A stretch of DNA of 16,724 bases, taken from the NCBI GenBank assembly GCA_016193385.1, contig JACPSF010000218.1:1-16724 (forward strand), given 5' to 3'. How positions within the stretch are numbered: position 1 is the stretch's first letter; every line of letters starts with the position of its first letter. The DNA comes from Deltaproteobacteria bacterium (GTDB lineage: Bacteria; Desulfobacterota_B; Binatia; UBA9968). Below are positions 7,447 to 13,025 of the stretch, piece by piece. A model generated the notes under the pieces. The model was not told the DNA's origin. It saw only the letters and a program-made list of their open reading frames with translations, and did no database searches. A program made the position numbers and the translations under genes.

Positions 7447-8379
7447 CTAAAAACTGAAAACTTTTGGGGGTAGGTGCTGGCGGTTGAAGGTGATCCAGTG
7501 GATGAGGAGGCCTACGGCTAAGATAACGATCCAGCCGGTGACTCCGCTGACGAGTTTCGGCTCTGAGGAGCCGAAGAGCCAACCCAGGTCCTCGCGCCGG
7601 TAGTCGCCGTAGACGCGGACGGTCTTGATCCCGAAGACCCATCCTGCGTGCAGGCCGATCGAGAGATACAGGGAGCCGGTGCGCAAAAAGGCATAGCCCA
7701 ATACTGCGCCAATCAGGAACAAACCGAAGAGGCCGGGGAGAAGATCCGTCGGGTCGAGGAACGGTGCGAAAGCATAGAGGACGTGGCGAAAGCCGGCCCA
7801 GGGGTCAAGGCCGGAGACCGTGAAATTTTTCGCCGGCTTGACGAAGTGGATGGCAGAATAGAAAAGGCTGGTCGCCGCGAGCGCGCTTGCGGTTTTTTGG
7901 TCTTCGAGGAGCCCTTTCAAAAGGATGCCGCGAAAAAAGATCTCTTCCAGAAATCCGACGGTGAGACCTTGAAGCAGGGCTTTGAGGGAACGTCCCAACC
8001 CATCAGACAAGGAAAGACGGAGGTAAGGCGTGAAAACGTCGGAAAACGACATGACCACGGCAAGCATCGCCATCGACGCAATAGCGAGAAGAAAGCCCAT
8101 AGTGATGTCCGGTAGGCCCTGACGGAAAGGCCCGAGCCCCAATCGGGCGAAGGATTCTATTTTCAACAGCCGGCGCCACAGAAAAAATAGCACGACACCG
8201 AACACCATGAAGAGCCGTCCAAACATGCTTGAAAACGGGTAGTGGTACTTCTCCCACTGAGGGTGGGCTTGGATGGCCAGATTCCAAAGCGCGGCTGCCC
8301 AGGGGCTAATTAGGCAGGTAATCAGAAGCGCCAGGAGAAGAAAGATGAATATTCTCTGATGACTTTTTATTTCCGACAC
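7447..8379 (-). CDS. CPBP (CAAX/Rce1-type) intramembrane glutamic protease
   Basis: A 310-residue multi-pass membrane protein with the three signature motifs of the CPBP/Abi family: EEIFFR (Glu145, Glu146, Arg150), FYSAIH (Phe173 to His178) and LHAGW (His244). All predicted catalytic residues are present. About seven to eight hydrophobic segments are visible. The family includes eukaryotic Rce1, which trims prenylated CAAX proteins, and bacterial proteins involved in bacteriocin immunity, peptide maturation or signalling; the substrate here is unknown. The start is a GTG at 8379 without a clear ribosome binding site. The gene begins 33 bp after the end of the ICMT-type methyltransferase gene on the same strand, so the two probably share a transcript. 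Its downstream end faces the convergent hydrolase gene across the 7310-7397 repeat. Confidence 0.92.
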   Translation of the reverse strand: MSEIKSHQRIFIFLLLALLITCLISPWAAALWNLAIQAHPQWEKYHYPFSSMFGRLFMVFGVVLFFLWRRLLKIESFARLGLGPFRQGLPDITMGFLLAIASMAMLAVVMSFSDVFTPYLRLSLSDGLGRSLKALLQGLTVGFLEEIFFRGILLKGLLEDQKTASALAATSLFYSAIHFVKPAKNFTVSGLDPWAGFRHVLYAFAPFLDPTDLLPGLFGLFLIGAVLGYAFLRTGSLYLSIGLHAGWVFGIKTVRVYGDYRREDLGWLFGSSEPKLVSGVTGWIVILAVGLLIHWITFNRQHLPPKVFSF

Positions 8380-8412
8380 GGGAAGTTACCGGGTATTCTA
8401 GTTTCGATTGGG

Positions 8413-9207
8413 TCAAGAGAAGAGTCGCTTGCGTTTTTTCAGGTAGAGAAGGACAGCGTAGAGCGCGCCGAAGGCAAACATCATGACCGATGCCCGAATG
8501 GCTTGCCGTTCAGCAGCGACAGATCCCTGAAGGAAATAAGTCCTCCACACCGGTAATAGAGTGAGTCCTATGACGAGGCCCATAAGCGTGCTCAGATCTT
8601 TTCTGACCGCGCGCTTCCAGTCCCAGTGCGCCCGCGACCATAACCTATGGATGACTGAGAACGAGGGTAAAAAGCGATTCACGCTCGCGCAGTATGCTTC
8701 ATGCTCGCTTCCGAACTTCTTGAGGAGGTACTCTTCTTCCGCCGATACAATCGCCTGGTAGACGAAAAGAAACAGCGGGATCAAAACCAAATAGGCCACA
8801 GGGGAGGTGGTGGCCAGGGTCATGCCTACCGCGATCAGCGCGTTGCCAACATACATGGGGTTGCGCGTGCTTGCATACATGCCTTCCTTGATCAAACGGA
8901 CCGCGTAAGGCCGTCGGTCTTTGCCGCCGCGATGAATATATTCAAACCCTATGGTGAGCAGCCGGAAACCTTCTCCGGCCAATGCAACGGCAACTCCGAA
9001 ACCCAACAGGAAGCTGTTGATGGTCGCGCTTCCGAGAATGACTTCGGGTCGCACGGTGAAAGCCGCGAGCACGAATACCCCGGGAAAAAGGGCGTTCCGC
9101 CAGCGAAAGAGAAAGTTTCCGGCCGTGGTGTTCCAACACCGCAGAGTCGCCGACACAGTCAATTCGTCGGGCTTCCCGTTACCTTCTCGATTCGCGGCGC
9201 GCGTCAT
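8413..9207 (-). CDS. Isoprenylcysteine carboxyl methyltransferase (ICMT/Ste14, PEMT-like) family membrane protein
   Basis: A 264-residue membrane methyltransferase of the ICMT/phospholipid methyltransferase fold. The core is GMYASTRNPMYVG (109-121, with the RNPMY block), followed by a hydrophobic hairpin and the SAM-binding end EEEYLLKKFG (157-166) and EAYCASVNRFLP (170-181). It differs from the minimal bacterial ICMT core of ~150-200 residues by an N-terminal hydrophobic pair (about 41-53 and 64-78) and a C-terminal extension with two more hydrophobic stretches (about 207-225 and 239-256). The ATG at 9207 overlaps the stop of the CmoA-like gene (ATGA read on the minus strand), so the two are translationally coupled. 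In bacteria such enzymes methylate lipids, quinone-like or cysteine-linked groups; the substrate here is not known. The next gene is a CPBP protease, the family of Rce1, which acts just before ICMT in eukaryotes. Confidence 0.88.
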   Translation of the reverse strand: MTRAANREGNGKPDELTVSATLRCWNTTAGNFLFRWRNALFPGVFVLAAFTVRPEVILGSATINSFLLGFGVAVALAGEGFRLLTIGFEYIHRGGKDRRPYAVRLIKEGMYASTRNPMYVGNALIAVGMTLATTSPVAYLVLIPLFLFVYQAIVSAEEEYLLKKFGSEHEAYCASVNRFLPSFSVIHRLWSRAHWDWKRAVRKDLSTLMGLVIGLTLLPVWRTYFLQGSVAAERQAIRASVMMFAFGALYAVLLYLKKRKRLFS

Positions 9208-9929
9208 TTTATCGCGACCAGCCCGCAGAAGTTATACCACCTGAAAAAAACCTCGCACTCGCTGAATCCGCTCTGCAAGAGCAAATCTCTATCCTCTTCA
9301 AGCCGGTAGGGTATGAGCACATTTTCCAGGGCCTCTCGTTTTTTGGCGATTTCAAGTTCGCTATATCCCTGACGCTCCTTGAATGAATAATAGTGTTGGA
9401 TGAACGACCGGTTAAGTTTAGGATCTTTGCTGACCGTTTTCTCCACGAGCAATAAACAGCCTCCGTCGTTTATACCGTTGGCGATGCCGCTGATGAGGGG
9501 CAGGCGATGGAGTGGCCGGACGAACATCAATACCAGATTCATGATGACCACGGACGCGTTGGTCACCCGGAAACCGTGATTCAAGTCCGCCACTACCATT
9601 TCGTAGTCCCGCGTGAACCCGCATTCTGCCAGCTTGTCCCGGCCGCGCTGTAACATCGCGGGTGAGGAGTCGACGCCGACAAACTTGACTGATTTCGGGA
9701 GGACCGGATCGAGCTCGAGAAAAGTATTACAGGTCGAACAGCCCAGATCATAAACGTTGGTCCCCTCGACTGCAAAGTCCGCCGCGATCTCGCTGATCAT
9801 GCGCTGGATCTCACTATAAAAAGGGACCGAACGCCCAAGCATATCGTCGAAGACAGCGGCGGTGTCTTCTCCGAAATCGAAATCTTTGGTGATGCGGTCA
9901 TTCTTAGCGAATAGCTCGTCCTTACTCAT
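9204..9929 (-). CDS. cmoA: CmoA-like carboxy-S-adenosylmethionine synthase
   Basis: A 241-residue class I SAM-binding protein that aligns along its whole length with E. coli CmoA as I recall it. Shared blocks are RSVPFYS (33-39), VYDLGCS (59-65), GVDSSPAM (85-92), NASVVIMN (124-131) and GYSELEIAKKREALENV (188-204). Arg198 in the KKR triplet lines up with E. coli Arg199, implicated in holding the carboxylate. CmoA makes carboxy-SAM from SAM and prephenate for CmoB, which modifies uridine 34 of some tRNAs. Here no cmoB is in the window, and the glycine-rich SAM loop reads GCSTCNT, with Cys at position 67 instead of the usual small residue. It may therefore be a true CmoA encoded away from CmoB, or a paralogue with another job. 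A strong ribosome binding site (AGGAGGAGG) fixes the start; the stop overlaps the methyltransferase start. Confidence 0.85.
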   Translation of the reverse strand: MSKDELFAKNDRITKDFDFGEDTAAVFDDMLGRSVPFYSEIQRMISEIAADFAVEGTNVYDLGCSTCNTFLELDPVLPKSVKFVGVDSSPAMLQRGRDKLAECGFTRDYEMVVADLNHGFRVTNASVVIMNLVLMFVRPLHRLPLISGIANGINDGGCLLLVEKTVSKDPKLNRSFIQHYYSFKERQGYSELEIAKKREALENVLIPYRLEEDRDLLLQSGFSECEVFFRWYNFCGLVAIK

Positions 9930-10065
9930 CGGTAAGGCCTCCTCCTAATGAAATTTGCCCATCGAGTTGGGAAACCCCGGTCCGTGTTTTTGAACGGACT
10001 TCCATCGCATAGCCGAGGGCGGTCATTCGGATGACCTGGATGCAACGGAGCTTTTTACCGTTCAT
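9922..10065 (-). CDS. Possible small leader ORF upstream of the cmoA cluster (unrecognised)
   Basis: From the ATG at 10065 the minus strand encodes 47 residues starting MNGKKLRCIQVIRMTAL; the frame extends in the 5' direction to a TTG at 10107. The TAA lies at 9924-9922, so the frame overlaps the cmoA start by eight bases, the kind of overlap seen in translational coupling. I do not recognise the product. There is no good ribosome binding site at its start, and it contains no clear domain or membrane segment. It could be a leader peptide or small protein of the operon, or an open frame by chance in the leader between the repeat promoter near 10324-10351 and cmoA. Confidence 0.2.
   Translation of the reverse strand: MNGKKLRCIQVIRMTALGYAMEVRSKTRTGVSQLDGQISLGGGLTDE
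9938..9946 (-). promoter_or_regulatory. Strong ribosome binding site of the CmoA-like gene
   Basis: The minus strand reads AGGAGGAGG here, eight bases before the ATG at 9929. It is the strongest ribosome binding site in the window and settles the start of the CmoA-like gene. Confidence 0.8.
9980..9999. other. Stem-loop in the leader of the cmoA cluster
   Basis: GTCCGT (9980-9985) and ACGGAC (9994-9999) form a perfect 6-bp stem with an 8-base loop, about 50 bases upstream of the CmoA-like start on the minus strand. No U-run follows on that strand, so it is not a typical terminator. A regulatory role is possible but unsupported. Confidence 0.3.
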
Positions 10066-10168
10066 GCTAATCCCGCGAAGTTTAAGTGATAGAACCTTTC
10101 TTTTCAAAGACGCAAATTTTGTTCACGTTTTTACGTCGGAGCCATGCGTCTGACTTCAGGGGATTTCA

Positions 10169-10184
10169 AGGGGCGCAGCCCCCT
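10169..10184. other. Short G/C hairpin in the 9930-10516 intergenic stretch
   Basis: AGGGG (10169-10173) pairs with CCCCT (10180-10184) across CGCAGC. This GGGGCGCAGCCCC type of hairpin is a common intergenic motif. It lies between the small leader frame and repeat copy A. Beyond these items, the 587-base gap 9930-10516 holds only the repeat copy and its promoter motif; I see no other gene. Confidence 0.4.
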
Positions 10185-10210
10185 GGCTAGGAATTTCCTT
10201 TTAAGGCACG

Positions 10211-10451
10211 GCCGCTGAGAACTCCCAAATCGCCCCGACGGCCACGTACCGGCCAGCCGTCAGGGGGGAGGGACCCAGCAGGGAGTATGAGCCGGCCCCC
10301 CGGATCGCCGTTTTGAGCCGGACAGTATCCGATAAGGTAGCGTTATGTCAACTCGCGGGAGGTTTCCAGATAGAGCTGGACATCACCCGGCAGTCTAGGG
10401 TAAGAAAGGGTCAAACGAGCTGGGAGTAAGCGGGGTCAAAATCTCTCTTTA
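10211..10451. repeat. Dispersed repeat, copy A (partner at 12675-12957)
   Basis: Blocks in the same order occur in both copies. GCCGC.GAGAACTC..AAAT.GCCC starts at 10211 here and at 12675 in the partner. GCCAGCCGTCA lies at 10252 and 12733. AGTATCCGATAA lies at 10324 and 12788, and GTTATGTCAA at 10342 and 12806. CTGGACATC lies at 10376 and 12851. GGGTAAGA then follows, and GGGTCAAAA lies at 10433 and 12938. Intervening sequence differs and varies in length by up to 17 bases, so the copies are old. No transposase gene or target duplication is visible. It sits between the end of the TctC-type gene and the cmoA cluster, both on the minus strand. Confidence 0.75.
10324..10351 (-). promoter_or_regulatory. 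Sigma70-like promoter in repeat copy A, reading toward the cmoA cluster
   Basis: On the minus strand TTGACA (10351-10346, a perfect -35) is followed after 16 bases by GATACT (10329-10324, four of six matches to the -10 consensus). The full motif TTGACATAAC, six variable bases, TTATCGGATACT is identical in the other repeat copy outside those six bases. That is much better conserved than the rest of the repeat. A start near 10317 would give a leader of about 390 bases before the CmoA-like gene. Confidence 0.55.
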
Positions 10452-10516
10452 ACCTAAACGTGCCCTGATATAATCCATTTTTCCCTCTTTTAAGGATGAT
10501 TACCTGATCTGCCTTC

Positions 10517-11542
10517 CTATTTGAAAAATATATCCGTCAGTTTTGAAAGCATCGTATTGTCCAGCTTGAATATGGAAGCAACAGTCTTTTCCAGATCAGA
10601 GGCGCTGATCGGTTTGATATCCAGCTTGGCCTTTTCCGCTTCAGCAAGGAGTTCCTCGTCCTTCAGCGTATCCGTGAAAGCTTTGGCAAGGACTTGCACC
10701 TGTTCCTTAGGTGTGTCGGGTGGCAAAACAAAAGGCCAGGAAAAGATACTGGCAGCGTAAATTCCCACTTCAATCAATTTGCGGGCCTCGTCGGTTTTGG
10801 CATAACTGATGGCCAGGGGGACTTTAGGCAGATCTGGTAAAGGTTTCGGTACAACCTGAAGGACGACAACCCCATCACCACTTACCAGGACTCTGCTCCA
10901 TACAGAACGTACGGCCATCCATGAGGCCGACGAGCCGGCAATTTCTCCCTGCTGCATCGCCAGGCGAATATCCGCTCCGCCTTTGTAGCCGGAAACGAGT
11001 TGAATGGGCAGGCCCAATGCCGCTTTTGCCATGCGGATACTATTGTCTGTATTGATTCCCGGTGCCAGTCCTCCCATTTTTACCGGTGTTTTCGAGGCCA
11101 TCAATTTTTCCATGTTCGTGATGCCGCTCCTTTTTGTGAAATAGAAAACCCCTTCCTCCTTGGTGGGAGCGCCCAGAAAGATGAATTTTCGCGCGTCGAA
11201 TTCGACCCCCGGCTGTTCCAGCGCTTGGTTCCAGAAAAGGCCGCCATTAAGAAGGCCGATGGTAAGTCCATCCGGTTTGGCAACCTTGGACATGTAGTTG
11301 GCGGCAATAAGGCCTCCCGCCCCGGTCATATTTTCCACCATACCGCTCGGTTTTCCGGGGATATGTTTCCCAATGTGGTGGGAGATCAGACGTGCATACA
11401 AATCGTAGGCGCCGCCTGCTGTAGAACCCACAATGGTGCGGATCGTCTTACCTTCATAATAGGACTCCGCTGCAAATGCGGCATTTGAAATAAGAGAAAC
11501 AACACTAAAGACAACTGCCGTAAGGGAACCCCCTTTTCTCAT
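10517..11542 (-). CDS. Tripartite tricarboxylate transporter (TctC/Bug family) substrate-binding protein
   Basis: A 341-residue secreted binding protein. The signal peptide (MRKGG, hydrophobic core, cleavage probably after AFA at residue 24) leads into YYEGKTIRTIVGSTAGGAYDLYARL, the N-terminal hallmark of Bug proteins, which normally reads GG.YD..AR. GKPSGMVENMTGAGGLIAANYM (about 63-84) is the second typical block, and VLPPDTPKEQVQVLAKAF the C-terminal one. The family binds carboxylic acids and similar anions for TctAB, but no TctA or TctB gene is in the window, so it is an orphan, as is common for this family. The ATG at 11542 follows a run of G (minus strand AAGGGGGGGG), an unusual G-only ribosome binding site. 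It stands alone on the minus strand between two long intergenic stretches, with no operon partner. Confidence 0.93.
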   Translation of the reverse strand: MRKGGSLTAVVFSVVSLISNAAFAAESYYEGKTIRTIVGSTAGGAYDLYARLISHHIGKHIPGKPSGMVENMTGAGGLIAANYMSKVAKPDGLTIGLLNGGLFWNQALEQPGVEFDARKFIFLGAPTKEEGVFYFTKRSGITNMEKLMASKTPVKMGGLAPGINTDNSIRMAKAALGLPIQLVSGYKGGADIRLAMQQGEIAGSSASWMAVRSVWSRVLVSGDGVVVLQVVPKPLPDLPKVPLAISYAKTDEARKLIEVGIYAASIFSWPFVLPPDTPKEQVQVLAKAFTDTLKDEELLAEAEKAKLDIKPISASDLEKTVASIFKLDNTMLSKLTDIFFK

Positions 11543-11737
11543 AACCCCCCCCTTAAAAAATGTGGTCCGTCATTCTGTTTCTATCTTGACATCATCACAT
11601 TTTAAATATTAACGAATTTTTCAAGCGCATACAATTTAAAAAGAACATTTCAGCTTAAAAATCTGCTATTCTCCTTCAAACTTCCATGAATACCAACTCC
11701 TTATAAGTTTTATCGAACCGTAGGAGGGATCGAAGGT

Positions 11738-11763
11738 TTCGACCTTGAGGTTCGACCTTGAGG
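11738..11763. repeat. Tandem 13-bp direct repeat
   Basis: TTCGACCTTGAGG is present twice in a row (11738-11750 and 11751-11763). The second unit ends in TTGAGG, which pairs with CCTCAA at 11768-11773, so a small hairpin can form at its edge. It lies upstream of the TctC-type gene on the minus strand and borders the nested inverted repeat at 11774-11894. Confidence 0.7.
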
Positions 11764-11773
11764 CTCACCTCAA

Positions 11774-11894
11774 AAGGTAATCTCTTTTACCGGAGGATCT
11801 CTTCCAGGGGGGGCGTGAGACTCTTCCCACAGACCTAAGTGTTGCCTGCCTGTGCAAGTTCTCACGCAGACGGGAAGGATTTTTTAATTACCTT
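11774..11894. other. Nested inverted-repeat structure in the intergenic region
   Basis: Four pairs of complementary segments are nested in order: AAGGTAAT (11774-11781) with ATTACCTT (11887-11894), CTTCC (11801-11805) with GGAAG (11873-11877), GCGTGAGA (11813-11820) with TCTCACGC (11860-11867), and CACAG (11828-11832) with CTGTG (11850-11854). All are perfect. The result is a ~120-base interrupted hairpin. With the tandem and short repeats on either side it fills most of the 421-base gap 11543-11963, in which I see no gene. It could be a structured RNA, a decayed MITE-like element or a transcript end for the GST gene. Confidence 0.5.
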
Positions 11895-11928
11895 AGGCTG
11901 GTCTGCCTGTGCGGTGCACGCAGACAGG
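11846..11928. repeat. Pair of CTGCCTGTGC ... CACGCAGAC repeats
   Basis: CTGCCTGTGC followed by CACGCAGAC occurs at 11846-11873 (seven-base gap) and again at 11903-11928 (shorter gap, ending CACGCAGACAGG). The two halves are partly complementary, so each can fold. The motif looks like the GCACGCAGACAGG-type dispersed repeats I recall from candidate-phylum genomes. The second copy lies 35 bases beyond the GST stop and might help to end its transcript. Confidence 0.6.
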
Positions 11929-11963
11929 TCAATAAAGCTGATGACGCGCCTCTCTCCTTAAAG

Positions 11964-12623
11964 CTATTTCCAGTGCGGCGGATAGGTCCGCTCGTAGCCG
12001 GGGATGGCCTCAAACCGTTTTACCCACGCCGCGATGTTCGGGTAGCTCTGAGCCAGCGGAAAAAACCCCAGGTTCAGCGGCTTCGCCGCCTCTTTGGAAG
12101 CGGCGCGCAAGAGGATTTGAATCAGCGGGAACAACGCGATGTCGGCCGCTGAGATCTCAGCGCCGACCAACCATGCGGAATTTGCCAGAGTCGCATCTAT
12201 GCGCTTGAGCTCCCGACGGATCGTCGTGGCGGCGTCCTGGATCTCTTCGGTCTTTTCCAGCCCCTTGCCGAAAAAGACCGGTCGGACGATCTTGGCGCCC
12301 GGCTCGCCCAGGTAAGAATCCGTTTCCAAGATCTCGCGCCATGTGAGGCCCGTCTCTTGCGGGGTCGTGCCGAAAATGGGCGGGTCGGGATACTTTCGAT
12401 CCAGATAGGACATGATCGCGAGCGACTCGTAGAGCGCGAAGTCGCCATCTTTTAAAGTGGGCACCTTCCCGCGCGGGTTCAGCTTGAGATAGCCGGGCGA
12501 CTTGTGCTCCTCCTTTGAGAACTCCAGGAGTCTTGACTCGTAAGGCAACCGCTTCACCTCAAGTGTCAACATCACGCGCCACGCGAACGGGCTGCCGCTG
12601 CCCCAGTAAATTTCCAGCGCCAT
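11964..12623 (-). CDS. Glutathione S-transferase family protein
   Basis: A 219-residue soluble protein with the two GST domains. The N-terminal thioredoxin-like domain shows SPFAWRV (11-17, Ser11 a candidate glutathione-activating residue), NPRGKVPTL (49-57, with the cis-proline of VP) and the glutathione-contacting ESLAI (66-70). The C-terminal helical domain includes LVGAEISAADIALFPLI, the usual N-capping and hydrophobic-staple region. The start ATG at 12623 is preceded on the minus strand by GAAGGAGGAAG, a strong ribosome binding site. It is a single gene, with repeat copy B and its promoter motif about 165 bases upstream. Likely glutathione conjugation or a related detoxification or isomerisation step in the cytoplasm; the substrate is unknown. 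Its higher G+C compared with the flanking intergenic DNA fits a resident gene. Confidence 0.92.
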   Translation of the reverse strand: MALEIYWGSGSPFAWRVMLTLEVKRLPYESRLLEFSKEEHKSPGYLKLNPRGKVPTLKDGDFALYESLAIMSYLDRKYPDPPIFGTTPQETGLTWREILETDSYLGEPGAKIVRPVFFGKGLEKTEEIQDAATTIRRELKRIDATLANSAWLVGAEISAADIALFPLIQILLRAASKEAAKPLNLGFFPLAQSYPNIAAWVKRFEAIPGYERTYPPHWK

Positions 12624-12787
12624 ACTTCCTCCTTCTTTAATCGATCAATGATAGGAATTTGGTTTTGAGCTACAGCCGCCGAGAACTCAAAATAGCCCTC
12701 TGACAACCCCCCGACAGCCCGCCTTCAGGAGCGCCAGCCGTCACCAGAGAAAGCAGCTGGCCCGACCTCCCCGTTTTTGTGGCGGAG

Positions 12788-12815
12788 AGTATCCGATAAT
12801 GACGTGTTATGTCAA
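12788..12815 (-). promoter_or_regulatory. Sigma70-like promoter in repeat copy B, reading toward the GST gene
   Basis: On the minus strand TTGACA (12815-12810) and GATACT (12793-12788) are separated by 16 bases, exactly as in copy A. Transcription from about 12780 would give a ~155-base leader for the GST gene at 12623. No promoter has been tested; the support is the consensus match, the conserved spacing, and the placement in both copies upstream of a minus-strand gene. Confidence 0.55.
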
Positions 12816-12900
12816 ATCTGAGCTTCGCTGAGACTGCCCCGAAGATAAGCCTGGACATCTACCCCCTGGTTGGGGTAAGAGGCTTTTAAATCAACTTCCA

Positions 12901-12927
12901 CCTGAGGCGGATCAGCCTTTGGCTGGG
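12901..12927. repeat. Short hairpin repeat unit (CAGCC-TTT-GGCTG)
   Basis: CAGCC (12913-12917) and GGCTG (12921-12925) form a perfect hairpin with a TTT loop, preceded by CCTGAGGCGGAT. It interrupts the alignment between repeat copies A and B, as if inserted into copy B. The motif resembles CCTGAGGCGGATCAGCC-type dispersed repeats that I recall from other environmental genomes. Confidence 0.45.
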
Positions 12928-13025
12928 GCTGTAGGAAGGGTCAAAAGTGATCTCTTTAAGTATGGTTTAATCCGCCGCGAACTGGCCGAACTACGGGCGG
13001 GATTTAGTAGACAGGAGATATTTTT

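Larger units (their letters stand above)
12675..12957. repeat. Dispersed repeat, copy B (partner at 10211-10451)
   Basis: This is the longer copy of the element described at 10211-10451, with the same ordered blocks and an identical promoter-like core. A 62-codon frame runs through it on the minus strand (12858-12670). The part over the core reads DITRHYRILSATK, against DITLPYRILSGSK in copy A; this probably reflects conservation of the DNA motif, not a protein. With the hairpin near 12913 it fills the 402-base gap 12624-13025 between the GST gene and the divergent NMT1-type gene, in which I see no convincing gene. Confidence 0.75.

Noticed and set aside
7648..8115. A plus-strand 155-codon frame opposite the CPBP protease
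   Set aside because: Antisense shadow; highly charged low-complexity product, no start signal, while the minus strand has all CPBP motifs.
8701..9309. A plus-strand 202-codon frame opposite the methyltransferase and the cmoA end
   Set aside because: Antisense to two recognisable genes; product is unlike any family and has no ribosome binding site.
11586..11612. TTGACA followed by an A/T-rich TATTAA-like box on the plus strand
   Set aside because: A plausible consensus match, but no plus-strand gene follows before 13026 and the region is simply A/T-rich.
12670..12858. Minus-strand 62-codon frame in repeat copy B as a gene
   Set aside because: The only part similar to copy A is the promoter-like core; the corresponding frame in copy A soon stops, so the DNA motif explains the similarity.
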